From Aplectana chamaeleonis (lineage: Eukaryota; Nematoda; Chromadorea; Rhabditida; Cosmocercidae): a DNA stretch of 64,000 nucleotides. Position 1 is the stretch's first letter. Each line of letters starts with the position of its first letter. The notes beneath the pieces were generated by a model. The model was not told the DNA's origin, searched no databases, and worked only from the letters and a program-made list of their open reading frames with translations. Made by a program: the position numbers and the translations under genes. The stretch covers positions 124,001 through 188,000 of the forward strand of contig JAPDOI010001314.1 of NCBI GenBank assembly GCA_029168955.1. The letters run 5' to 3'. Below are positions 23,492-33,369 of this stretch, piece after piece.

Positions 23492-24194
23492 GTTGGTCGA
23501 AAAAAAAAACGCCGTGGCCGGCTGTGGCTGCCCCGGTCGATCCGCATCAAAAACATGGAAGAGGGATGTTGAAAAAAAATCTCGGTGTGGTCTGCTGTAG
23601 TTGACGCGGGCAATATGTGTAAAATATGTGGAATGAAATCATTAATAACATTCAAATCCTATCTTATCTCATTAGCATATCAATCAGGTAGGCTACGCCG
23701 GGTGTTTTGTTCAGTCCTTCTCAACCATACCGTGCATCCGCTCCGTCTTCAAGATAGCGAGAAGACAAATGCTGTGTCGCCGCTTCCTGGAGACAAGGTC
23801 CTAAGAGCCTATTCATGCTTCGAACCTCTCGCTCTGCCAAAGCGGCCCGCTCGGCAAAAGAGGTGAGTATGAATGAAAACACGGCCTCCCGCTCCTCCCG
23901 CTCTGCCAGTGAAGTATGAATGCTCCAGAGACATCGCCATGGCAGAGCGGGAGGGGCTGAAATTAGGTGGGTTGAATTTTAGAAATGAAGCGATGCGGGT
24001 GGTCTTTGATAGGTTCGATAAGATATGTTGGTTTTGTTGTATGTAAAGGCTATCGAGGGGTGGATTCTACAGAATTTCTAAATAGACCATGACTGATAAC
24101 GCTATCGGAAAATCCATATCAGAGGCAGTTTTCATTTTAAGGATTGAATCGTGGAAGGCCCCCTCCAACTAGAGCCAAGATTCATAATCGCAAG

Positions 24195-24525
24195 ACAGCC
24201 TTGTCGGTTTCTTGCGTACCTTCCGCGTTCGGCGCACTCTCATTTGGGTCCCACACATTTCAGACGGCGTCTGGTGCACTCCCGCTTGGCTCCCACACAC
24301 TTTATACGGCGTCCAGCGCACTCCCACTTGGGTCCCGCACACTATCCCCGGCGCTTGGCGCCCTCCCTCTTGGCTCCCAAACACTTTCCCCGACGCTCGA
24401 CGCACTCCCACTTGGGTCCCGCACACTATCCCCGGCGCTTGGCGCCCTCCCTCTTGGCTCCCAAACACTTTCCCCGACGCTCGGCGCACTCCCACTTGGG
24501 TCCCGCACACTTTCTATGGCGTATT
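24195..24525 (+). repeat. Minisatellite of the 42-bp CTTGGGT...GGCGC family
   Basis: Repeats of GCACTCCCACTTGGGTCCCG followed by CACACT and CCCCGGCGC. The unit matches the large array at 56487-60850 and, in reverse, 50430-50600. All the 68-142-residue frames here come from the repeat. Confidence 0.85.
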
Positions 24526-24587
24526 GCGCGCTCTTTTTTGATGCCTCGCTACACTCGTATGACGTAATTTAGTGCAACAAGTAATGC

Positions 24588-25060
24588 TATACCCTGTCCC
24601 AAACGAGATGGCAAGCCTAGAGTCCAAAGAGGCAGCGCCGCCCTCTGCGTCTCTGACGTTTTCGTATTTTAGTACGTTTTTTTTTACTTTCTCACTTCAT
24701 TTTCTTACATACTCCATTGCTCTTTTGCGTTCTTTTCTCTCAAAATGCTCGTGTTATTCACTCTCGATACATATTTTGTTCTTCACGTGGAAGGGAAAGT
24801 TTTTCAGGATATGGATAACAGGTCGGAGCGCACAGAGTCGTCTAACCCGTTGATTTCACCGTAAACTCTATACAGCCGAGCTGTTTTAACTTGTCTGAAG
24901 CCACTATTTCCCTTTAAAGTTTGGTTGCAGTCTCTATAGTGTCTCAGACAACTTTAACATCGATCCAGATGCTTCAGGTCGCTGATGATGTCAGAGACGC
25001 AGAGGGTGGCGCGCTGCTTTTTGGGCTCTAGGCTTGCCAACTCATTTGGGACAGGGTATA
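24588..25060. mobile_element. Nested TA-flanked non-autonomous element (473 bp)
   Basis: The ends are TATACCCTGTCCCAAACGAG and, inverted, CTCATTTGGGACAGGGTATA. The arms stay similar for about 70 bp (GGCAAGCCTAGAG, CCTCTGCGTCTCTGAC). TA at both edges is compatible with a Tc1/mariner-type target duplication. It lies wholly inside the 23805-25221 element and is therefore younger. Confidence 0.75.
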
Positions 25061-25299
25061 CCAACAAATGCCTCTGCGGTGCGAGAGGGGAGCATGAACG
25101 CTCCAGAGACACCTCTGTGGCGGGGCAGGAGGCGCAGGAGGTGGTGCTTTTATTCATGCTCACCACTTTTTCCGCGCGGGTCGCTCTGGCAGAGCGAGAG
25201 GTTGGAAGTATGAATAGGCCCTAACCGTAGTTCTGATCATCCGTCGTCGCGCAGTCTATTTTTTTATGAATGCTCTATGAAAACTTTTATCGTCCATCA

Positions 25300-25424
25300 G
25301 TGGTCGAGAGACGCCCGCGTCGAACACGCGTGGCACGCACGCAAGCAAGGAGGTAATGATGGTATCATTGCCTCCTCGCTTGCGTGCGTGCCACGTGTGT
25401 TCAACGCGGTGATCTCTCGACCAG
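25300..25424. mobile_element. Foldback MITE with about 60-bp arms
   Basis: TGGTCGAGAGACGCCCGCGT...GGAGGTAATGAT is answered almost immediately by ATCATTGCCTCCTCGCTTGC...TCTCTCGACCA. The two arms are separated by only a few bases, so the RNA would be a nearly perfect long hairpin. Best explained as a foldback MITE; a small-RNA precursor is not excluded. Confidence 0.75.
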
Positions 25425-25462
25425 TGATCGATCATAATTCCCTCTGGATCTTTTAATTTCAG

Positions 25463-25505
25463 ACGTCATCAAAGATGAAGGACGAGAGGAAAACAGTGCA
25501 AAAGT
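25463..25505 (+). CDS. Possible mini-exon (uncertain)
   Basis: TTTTAATTTCAG immediately before 25463 is a strong nematode-type acceptor and AAA|GTGAGTG after 25505 a strong donor. The 43 bases between encode VIKDEGREENSAK in one frame. No neighbouring exon was identified, so it may be chance. Confidence 0.2.
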
Positions 25506-25847
25506 GAGTGTTTTTTTTTTGGTTTTTTTTTCGTTCAATGTATTCATCAGTTGGTTTTTTACTTATATTTCGCCCTGCCTTCAAAGAGTTTTCTTTTTGG
25601 TACTGTCGAAAAAGTGCGGCTATTTGGCCAATTGAGGGCGCAGTTCTGCCGACAAGAAGAAGGTAGTTATTCAGTGTACCGTTTCTGGGGTACGCACTGA
25701 TACTTTGCGTTTCCTATTGAAGGCTGACGCAGATCCGGTGCACGGCTGTTATAATATATGGCACCGAGTTTGTGCCTGTGTACTAATTAAAACAATCGAT
25801 TTCCTCCAAAGCGCAATGTCGCCGCGATAGATCGATACTGTTGCTTA

Positions 25848-25975
25848 GGCTAGGATCATACTTCCCCCGCCCACCGACAGCGACTGTGCAAATCAGACAT
25901 ATCGATTTTATGTCCATATTGATGGCGAAAATTGCGTCGCGTTGCTCGTCGCTGGAAGTGTGATCCCGGCCTTAT
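25848..25975. mobile_element. MITE, TTAGGCCGGGATCATACTTC family, copy 1
   Basis: TAGGCTAGGATCATACTTC at the left and GAAGTGTGATCCCGGCCTT at the right are inverted. The interior (TATCGATTTTATGTC, ATTGATGGCGAAAATTGCG) matches the 44064-44190 copy in opposite orientation. A second right end (GTGTGATCCCGGCCTAAC) follows at about 25995-26013. Confidence 0.75.
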
Positions 25976-26118
25976 TACGCATCGCCGCGACGGGAGTGTG
26001 ATCCCGGCCTAACTGTTGATCTCATAAGGTGTATAGGCTGAGGGCGGTTGGTCACGGTTCCCAAATGTAATCAAATCAGGAAAATTTAACCTGCTAAGAT
26101 CAGCACAATCAAGCCTGA

Positions 26119-26403
26119 AAGGGCTCCGTCCGTAGTAGACGACCAGCGGCAGGCGTCAAGTCGCGGCTCAAACGCTGGAGCCTGACACTCGACGGCTGGC
26201 GCATGCAACGTGTCCGAGGACGGCACGTGGTTAATGATGGCATTGATAATATTACTGATAGCCGCTACAGCCGCCATGCCTCCACCGTCAGCGGCAGGCC
26301 GGCTGCAAAGGTCGCAGGGGGGGGGTGAGATCGATAACAAATGCTGAAGATGCAAACCCCCAGCGTCAGTTGACGCTAGGACGTCTGCTATGGACGGAGC
26401 CTA
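26119..26403 (-). mobile_element. MITE with GGCTCCGTCC ends, copy 1
   Basis: GGCTCCGTCCGTAGTAGACG at the left is inverted at the right as CGTCTGCTATGGACGGAGCC. The interior is shared with 41755-42025 in the other orientation, including ACCACGTGCCGTCCTCGGAC. Both copies could encode NHVPSSDTL plus APAVE on the matching strand, but the rest of the frame is not kept open in the second copy, so no gene is called. Confidence 0.7.
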
Positions 26404-26446
26404 AGACATGCCGAAGTCTTCCAAAAAACCGGAAACGAACCTCTTG

Positions 26447-26487
26447 ATCTTTCTCTTCTTTGCAGCTGCAGAAGGGTTTTTGTCATA
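26447..26487 (-). mobile_element. LINE 3'-end scrap
   Basis: CTTCTTTGCAGCTGCAGAAG followed by GGTTTTTGTC is the complement of the 3' terminus seen at 35812 and 39740-39764. Only about 40 bp are present. Confidence 0.45.
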
Positions 26488-26491
26488 CAAG

Positions 26492-26786
26492 CACGCCCAT
26501 GCCGATCATTTTTTACGCAGGGCTACCGTAACCATTCTTGAACAAAACATGATAATGAACGATAACATACGCTCATAACATGAGGGGTATAAAATGGCAG
26601 AGGAGTGCTATTCATTCATTCACACGCAACTATCTTCGAGAAGCTGAGGTCGAAATCGTGCAGACATGTTAGTTGGCTATTGCGTTGTGCTCATTCATAT
26701 CCATGCTGACACTTGGAAAATTTTTGAAGGATGGTTACGGTAGCCTGCGGAAAAATGATCGGCATGAGCGTGTTTGTTTTTGTCAT
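26492..26786. mobile_element. Foldback element with about 55-bp arms
   Basis: AAGCACGCCCATGCCGATCA...GCTACCGTAACCATTCTT on the left is inverted as GGATGGTTACGGTAGCCTGC...TGATCGGCATGAGCGTGTTT on the right. The spacer contains GGGTATAAAATGG (about 26585), a TATA-box-like sequence. Confidence 0.65.
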
Positions 26787-26885
26787 CTCATACACTGGAG
26801 GGCTAGCGCAGCTCTTCAGGGGGCAACCCTCCGGGCACCGGCGCTTGCCCCCATCGGGGCTACCGCCGGAGTGACAATTTGGCTT

Positions 26886-27055
26886 GATCGGAGCCCCCGT
26901 CACTGCCCTGAAGCCCCTGTGATTGCTTTGAAGCCCCCTGTCACTGCCTTGAAGCCCCTGTCACTGCCTTGAAGCCCCCGTCACTGCCCCGGACACATGA
27001 CGTCACGGCTCCGGAGCAGTGACGTCACGACACCGGAGCAGTGACGTCACCTTCC
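26886..27055. repeat. 22-23-bp repeats ending in three TGACGTCA palindromes
   Basis: Five units of the type TTGAAGCCCCTGTCACTGCC are followed by three TGACGTCA sites at 26998, 27020 and 27042, exactly 22 bp apart, each next to CCGGAGCAG. TGACGTCA is the CREB/ATF palindrome; whether it acts here is unknown. Confidence 0.6.
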
Positions 27056-27099
27056 CGGAAAGCGTCTCCGCTTTCCTCCAAAATATCCCTTTCTGACAG

Positions 27100-27240
27100 T
27101 GACTCGAAGTCGCCGTCCAGGGCCGGCCCTGTCAGGCCGAATGCGACTCTCCATGAGGTGAGGCGCCTTTTATACCGGTCGAGCACGTGATAGATCACAG
27201 GAGAAATCACGTCAAATCGGGACAAAACTCGACGTGAATG
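27100..27240 (-). promoter_or_regulatory. TATA-containing promoter-like module (minus strand)
   Basis: Read on the minus strand: an E-box CACGTG, then CCGGTATAAAAGGCGCCTCA, then ATTCGGC and GCCGGCCCTGG, then GACTTCGAGTCACTGTC. The same succession occurs on the plus strand at 61795-61905 inside another element. Shared order suggests a mobile-element promoter; there is no open frame downstream in either copy that I recognise. Confidence 0.4.
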
Positions 27241-27337
27241 ACTATGCGTGCGTTTGGCCTACTATGCCTTCTATGGCCTCTATTGTCGTAAACTACCTTC
27301 TACGACTTCTTCCCATCTTTTCCCTCTCTTCCTCTCA

Positions 27338-27452
27338 GAGGGGGGCAAGCGCCGGAGGAGAGCAGGGCCTCCCTGAAGCCCCCTCGGGGAGGCCTGCGCT
27401 GTAGCTCCCCCAAGTCGAAAACGGGCTCTATTGTCCGGCGCTTGCCCCCCCC
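27338..27452. repeat. GC-rich foldback at the 3' edge of LINE copy 1
   Basis: GGGGGGCAAGCGCCGGA is inverted as TCCGGCGCTTGCCCCCC, with an inner GGCCTCCCTGAAG...CGGGGAGGCC hairpin. It replaces the expected LINE 3' terminus. Confidence 0.55.
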
Positions 27453-29110
27453 CGCAGAGTCTGAGATAGGTAAAAGAAACGGGCGACCGAAGTTGGATTC
27501 AACCACAAATCCATTGTCGTCAGTGTGGTGGGCCTCTTCGGACAGTCGAATAGATTTGCTGTAGTGTGGCCAGGGTTACCACAATCCGGACACTCTTCAG
27601 GCTTACTGATGTCGGTTCTATGCAAGTATGACATTAGCATAGGGGAATGCCCGCAGCGCAACGAGCCGAGGGAACATCTAGCCCGCCTACCGAGTCCCAT
27701 CTTGGTGTTGCTGACTTCAGGCGGTGCGATCCCCAATATGGGGTTTACAGCCATCTTGCTCAAGTGATCCCTGACGAATCGGGTGTGCTCCGCACGTAAA
27801 AGACGAAGACGGTCCAATTTCGAGTCCGTCCATCTTTGTATATTGACTTTCTCGGGAGCATTCGCAAAAAGCTTTCTGATATCTGTCTCTCACAGGATTC
27901 ATAAATCTTCTCGATGGGTGATCAGGCTGCTTGACGATACTAATAACCAGTTGCTGCGCTTGGAGTTGACAGTGCTCCTTAACAGGCAGAATACGGGCTT
28001 CAGCACGAAGATGCTCCACTGGAGTGCTCTTTGCACACCCCGTGGCAATCCGAAGTGAAGCATTTTGAACTCGCTGCATCATCGTCCACGATGAATCCGA
28101 TACTATGTGTTGCCATACCGGTGCTGCGTACTCCAACGCTGACTGCAAGATTGCCTTATAGTGGTCAGGATCGTCTCCTTACTGCTTCCCCACGACGTAC
28201 CGCCCAGAGCTACGTACGAAGACGTTGAGCTTAGCTGTTTCTGTAGCCTGTTTCTGCTCAGTGTTTTTATGGAACGTCAACGAAGGATCCAATACTATGC
28301 CGAGCAGCTTAGGGAAAAGTGCGGCAGGCAGACGAGCGTCTTCCCAGTTCACAACGGGGTGAGCACAGTGTTCCTTAGGGTCAGTGGAGAAAACAGACAC
28401 AGATGATTTAGCGGCAGAGACAGTGAGCATCATATCATCGAGAAAGCTCTTCAGGACGATGAGGTAGCTATTGATCTTGCGTGCAGCTACATTAATGTCT
28501 CTGCCCCGGCACAAGATGGTGATGTCATCCGCATACGTAACAACTTTGATGTCACTTGGGGGGACGGGCAAATCTTCAAGGTAAAGACTGAACAGAGCAG
28601 ACGATATGACTCCTTTTTGAGGGACACCGGCGGCAGTAGGGATGCTATTAGAGACTTGTCCCTAAAACAGAACTTTTGCTCGGCACCCTTTGATGAGTGC
28701 GGTTATCCATCGCTTCTGCCAAGGCGGGATGGTGGACCTCAATAGCTTCTCAGACAGTGCCCAAGTTGACAGTGTCAAACGCCTTCGTTAGGTCCAGGGC
28801 TACTCCAACAGTGCGTTTAGGCTTGGTGGCGTTGAAGCCATCCAAAACATAGCTCACAATATCCAGCAGCGCCGTGGTGGTAGAATGTAATTTGCGGAAT
28901 CCATGTTGGTGCTGCTGTTTGTTATTATGCTCGGCAAGCTCCTTCACGACCAGTTTCTCAGCGACCTTGACAACTGGTGATAAAAGACTTATTGGCCTGT
29001 ATCCCTTCGCTGTGGATGGCAATTTAACAGGCTTGGGCAACTGAATGACGCTTGTCCTTTCCCAGTCTTGGGGTAGGATGCACGTGCGAAATGATGTGTT
29101 GATGACGTCA
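27430..29110 (-). pseudogene. LINE reverse transcriptase and C-terminal region, copy 1 (broken)
   Basis: Readable pieces on the minus strand are LPQDWERTSVIQLPKP and GYRPISLLSPVVKVAEK (fingers, about 29080-28960), HGFRKLHSTTTAL, VGVALDLTKAFDTVN (motif A, about 28790), a decayed GVPQGG position (PQKGV, about 28620), DIKVVTYADDITILC (motif C YADD, about 28540), then ALEYAAPVWQHIVSDSSWT and a terminal zinc-knuckle-like ECPDCGNPGHTTANLFDCP (about 27570). Several frameshifts and stops separate them. The pieces align with the better-kept copy at 30892-34304. Confidence 0.85.
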
Positions 29111-29119
29111 GCCAGGATC

Positions 29120-29681
29120 ACAGAATTATAAAATTCAAACCGCAGATTCTTTCCACAGTAACCCAATGGACATGATAAGAGTATTGAAAACAACTCCATT
29201 CATTTATCGTCATGATGAAGCGCTGGTCGGTGGAATGATGTCGTGCTCCGTGCAAGGAATTCATTCCAGTTTTCATGAAATAAGGTTTCGTATGACGGTG
29301 CGGTACACTAAGGACTTTCACATCGAGGTGCTCGTCAAGTTGGAAGACTTGCAGCTTTCCCCTACTGCTGCATAGGATAGCCCTTTAGGCCCTTATGGAT
29401 AAAGCTCTGAATTCTACCGGAGCTTGACCTACTTCAATTGTTGCCCAATTTCCTGCGCTTCAACGCTTCCCATTTGTTGCTCTCGACAACACTCACCAAA
29501 CAGTCATGTAGAACCACTTTCCGCAAGTATCGGAGTGAATTCCGCCCGAGGAGCATGATATCATTCCACCAATCCACATTTTATCGCGGCTGCAAATGGG
29601 ATGCAGATGTGTTCCTTCATTCTTATCATGTCTATTGGGTTACGGTGGATGAAATCTGCGGTTGGAGTTTTATAATTCTGT
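29120..29681. mobile_element. Mutator-like non-autonomous element (562 bp), 9-bp duplication
   Basis: The ends are ACAGAATTATAAAATTCAAA and, inverted, ACTCC/ACAGAATTATAAAA; the arms stay recognisable for more than 100 bp (CCGCAGAT, GTAACCCAAT, GACATGATAAGA, GGTGGAATGAT). The host LINE sequence GCCAGGATC is duplicated exactly on both sides (29111-29119 and 29682-29690). Long inverted repeats with 9-bp duplication fit Mutator-like elements. It encodes no recognisable transposase. Confidence 0.85.
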
Positions 29682-30245
29682 GCCAGGATCGGCATAATCT
29701 CACTCGGCAGTTTCTTCAACACCGCTGAGCTTCGAGTTGCGCATCTCTTTTACCACCTTTTTAAACTGCCCGGAAGTCACTGCTTCTACTTCGTTCATGA
29801 GTGGCAACTTACAGAGCTCTCTTACAGTCACTCGATTCTGTTTCCCTCTCTTAGCCTGAGTTGTGAAAAAATTCTTTCCGAGTGCAGTTGCAGCCTCCTT
29901 TCCCGATTTGAAAACTCAATTCTCGAACTCGATCGTGGAATAGTTGGTGGAGGTGCTCTTGCCCGAGATCTTCTTTAGAACTTTCCAAGTTGACGCTCAA
30001 TCACTCTTGAAATTCATCTTCTCCGTGAAGTTCTCCCAACACTCCTTCCTGTGCTTGCCCAAATCTCGCTTAATCTCGCTATTCAGCTCAGCAATGGTCG
30101 GATCCAGGTAATCTGCGACTGTTCTTTCTAATGCACGTTTCCATTCCATACATAGTCAGGCACATGGCGAAGTGCCTTTTTGCACGGAGGTGGTCTTCTT
30201 TTCTCCACACTGCCACGGCACGAACGTACAACGTCTCGGCAGCAG

Positions 30246-30534
30246 AACCTCTTGATCGTGTAGAGCACTCCAAATATTTTCCAGGACTACCTTCTACGAT
30301 TTTCTGCCTTCTTCAGTCTCTTACGATTTTTTTTTTCAAAATTCGTATTGAAGATCAGAGAACGTTCCTGCTCAAAATTTGTCCATGAAGGTTATTCGGG
30401 GTGCGGAACAATAGTATGAGGTTCATTTTCAAAAATCTCGGAAAACTACGGTACGTTTTGGTATGTTCAATTTAGCTGATTCGGTAGCATGTAGCTAACG
30501 TAACCTACCATCTCAAACGCATCACTCTTGGAAT
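30246..30534. other. Spacer upstream of LINE copy 1
   Basis: Mixed sequence with a T run near 30330; nothing recognised. Confidence 0.4.
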
Positions 30535-30826
30535 CAGGGTTGAGCAGGGTTGCGACCCAAAACAGGAGGGGGTCGTAAAAATTGGGGAAATTTAGAACAA
30601 CAAATGAAAGTTTGGGGGTCGTAAAGATTCGGACTGAAAGTAATCTTTTTCGAAACAGTCAGTTGCGTTGAAGAAGTATGCATTTAAACTTTCTTATTAG
30701 TCTGTAAATTAGGGCTAAAAAGGTTTTTAACCTGGGGTGATCAAGAAAATTTTGCAAAATTTTGGTGAACAGGGGGGGGGTCGTAGCTCCGCATAAAATG
30801 GTCGCAACGACCTGCTCAATCCCACT
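30535..30826. mobile_element. Small inverted-repeat element with GGGGGTCGTAA motifs
   Basis: GGTTGAGCAGGGTTGCGACC at the left and GGTCGCAACGACCTGCTCAA at the right are imperfectly inverted. The interior repeats GGGGGTCGTAAA, resembling GGGGGTCGCAA in the hAT-like element at 22981-23491. No clear target duplication. Confidence 0.5.
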
Positions 30827-30969
30827 TCGGATCCATCGCTTCGGCTCGAGTTAGACATGTATACTGCCACAGTGGACTTAATGATGGAGTTCTTCTTCTT
30901 TCTTCTTTGTAGCCGCGAAGAGAGTAATTGCTATAGGTTCAGAAACTGGGCGACCAGCGTCAGATTCGT

Positions 30970-33369
30970 TCAAAGGTCTATTGTAGTCAATGTTGTGGGG
31001 TTTTTTGGACAGTTGAACAAGTGTAGGGTATTGTGGCCAGGACCACCACAGTCTGGGCCAGTGTCGGGAGTGCTACTGTCGATCCTGTTCACGTAGGACT
31101 TCAGGAACGTTGAGTGCCCACAGCGCAACGAGGCTAGAGTGCATTTGGCACGTCTACTAAGCTGAGACTCAGACTCAGAAACTCGTGGCGGCACAGTACC
31201 CAGAATAGGATTAACAGCCGCTCTTTCCAAATACCCTCGGACGAAATGGGTGTGCTCCTCGCGCAACAGACGGAGGCGTTCTCGATGTGAATCGTGCCAT
31301 CTTTGCAGATTAACTTTATCTGGAGCATCGGCAAAAGGTTTTCTGATGCCTCTCTCTCTTACAGGCTCAAGTACTCTCCAACATGGGTGGTTGGGCTGCT
31401 TGACGATGTTAATATACAGCTGCTGGGCCTGGAGCTGACAGTGCTCGTTTACTGGTAGCACCCGTGTCTCGGCGTGTAAATGCTCGATTGGCGAACTCCT
31501 AGCACATCCGGTGGCGATCCGAAGAGCAGCGTTTTGTACACGCTGCACCTTAGTCCAAGATGAGTCCGACACTAAGTGCTGCCAAACCGGTGCCGCATAA
31601 TCTAGGGCGGGCTGCAGTATAGCCTTATACGTGGTCAGAATAGTTTCCTTACTGCTGCCCCATGATGTACCTCCCAGTGCCCTTAGCACATTGAGTTTAG
31701 CTTTTACAATTGCTTGCTTTTGCTCGGTGTTCTAGTGAAACTTCAGCGACGGATCGAGTATAAGGCCGAGTAGTTTGACCAAGCGAGCAGCAGGCAGGCG
31801 ATCTCCACCCCAGCTGACATCGGGATGGGCGCAGTGCTCTTTGGGGTCCGTTGTGAAAACTGATACTGAAGACTTGGCAGCTAAGACCCTGAGCATCTTG
31901 TTATCGAAATAGCGTTTCAGATCAATCAGGTACTCGTTGATCTTGCTCGCGGCCAATTGTATGTCGCGGTTTTGGCACGTGATAGTCATATCATCAGCGT
32001 AGGCGACAACTTTAATGTCCTGGGGAGGTGCCGGAATGTCCTCTAAGTACAGATTGAACAGAGCGGGCGATAAGACTCCGCCTTGCGGAACACCGGCAGC
32101 TATGGGGATACTTTCAGAGACATGATTTTGGAACATAACTTTTGCTCGACGGCCCTTGACGAATGCTGTTATCCAACGCTTCTGCCTCGGTGGAATAGAG
32201 GACTTCAGTATGTTATCCGATAGAATACCCAGGTGAACACTGTCGAATGCCTTTGTCAAGTCCAGGGCTACAGAAACGGTCCTGAGGGGCTTTCTCTTGT
32301 TGAAGCCGTCGATGGCATAGCCAACGATTTCCGAAAGCGCCGTCGTGGTGTAATGCAGCTTCCTAAAGCCGTGCTGGTGATGTTGTTTCTCATAATGCTG
32401 AGCCAAATCATTGGAGATAAGCTTTTCAGCAATCTTGGCTAGAGGTGACATAAGGCTTATTGGCCTGTATACTTTCGCTGATGACAGCGATTTACCGGGC
32501 TTAGGCAGTGGAATGACATTTGCTGTTTTCCAGTCTTGTGGCAGTGTGCAGTTCCGGAATGATTCATTAAATCGGTGAGCAGCGAGAGAAATTCACTGGG
32601 AAGCTTCTTCAGGACTGATGGACAGATTCCGTCAGGTTCAATGGCTTTGGAATTACGCATTTCTTTTATAATCTACTCCACCTGCGCAGGAGTGAAGGCA
32701 TCAGCCGTGCCCATAAGTGGAAGGCGGCACAGCTCCCTTACTGTCACTCGGTTTTGCGGGCCTCGCTTCACACATGTTATGAAGAAGCTTTAGCCCAAAG
32801 CGTAAGCGGCATCTTGTCCTGACCTGAATACATTGTTCTCAAACTCGATAGTAGATACGGTGGCGGGTGTGGCTTTTCCGGAGCATCTGCCTTGAAGTTC
32901 AAATCTTTAGTGAATTTCTGCCACTCGTCTTTCTTGTGCCTCTCCAAGTCTTTTCTGATCTCATCGTCAAGCTGAGTGACCTTCGGGCCCAGATGGTTGG
33001 CAGATCTCTTTTCATCTCTTGTCCTGATTTTCTGAAGCATATCCATGGTGACATTAGGGTGAAAAGTTTTCACACGCCCTTCTGGTATGGCCGCTTTCAT
33101 AGCCTTCCGGATAGCGTCAGATATGTGACGCTCTTTCTGGTGCACATCGCCATTCCATGGATATTCAGCCGCTCGGTAGAGTGCAACCTCTCTGAATAGG
33201 CTCCAGTCTGCAAGGCCTAAATTGAGATAAGAACGGTGACGAATACCAGAATAAGGGGCTAGAGAATTTGAGAGATCGATATGGACGAAAATGGGAATGT
33301 GATCACCGGACAGAGTTATAGAAGTGGACCACGAGCAAGCACTAGAGAGATTGGAGGAAACTAGCAAAA
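30970..33369 (-). pseudogene. LINE reverse transcriptase and C-terminal domain, copy 2 (few breaks)
   Basis: The RT copies element RNA into the nicked site. A 196-residue piece (33367-32777) is the linker; then AIEPDGICPSVLKKLP (about 32650), RPISLMSPLAKIAEKL with a frame change near 32460, VSVALDLTKAFDSVHLG (motif A, about 32270), AAGVPQGGVLSPALFNLYLE (motif B, about 32080), IKVVAYADDMTITC (motif C YADD, about 32000). The 239-residue frame stops after SLKFH at 31732; the same frame resumes beyond a single TAG with QPALDYAAPVWQHLVSDSSW (about 31600) and ends with GPDCGGPGHNTLHLFNCP (about 31030). Motifs of the RT palm are intact. Confidence 0.9.

Larger units (their letters stand above)
23805..25221. 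mobile_element. TAA-flanked 1.4-kb inverted-repeat element (Harbinger-like)
   Basis: The left end GAGCCTATTCATGCTTCGAA and the inverted right end GGGCCTATTCATACTTCCAA continue as imperfect inverted repeats for roughly 150 bp, both rich in CTCGCTCTGCC. TAA flanks both sides (23802-23804, 25222-25224), as in PIF/Harbinger insertions. It contains a minisatellite (24195-24525) and a nested element (24588-25060). No transposase was found in it. Confidence 0.75.
27430..30245 (-). mobile_element. LINE copy 1, internally deleted and interrupted
   Basis: Same family as the copy at 30892-34304. On the minus strand it starts with the 5'-end repeat (about 30245-30166), jumps directly into the linker between endonuclease and RT (about 30160), continues through RT, and ends near 27430 in the C-terminal region. 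The endonuclease-coding part is missing. A Mutator-like element (29120-29681) sits in the RT 5' part. The 3' tail is replaced by a foldback. Confidence 0.85.

Noticed and set aside
24144..24572. Overlapping 138- and 142-residue plus-strand frames
   Set aside because: Two frames of the same minisatellite are open simultaneously; no independent support.
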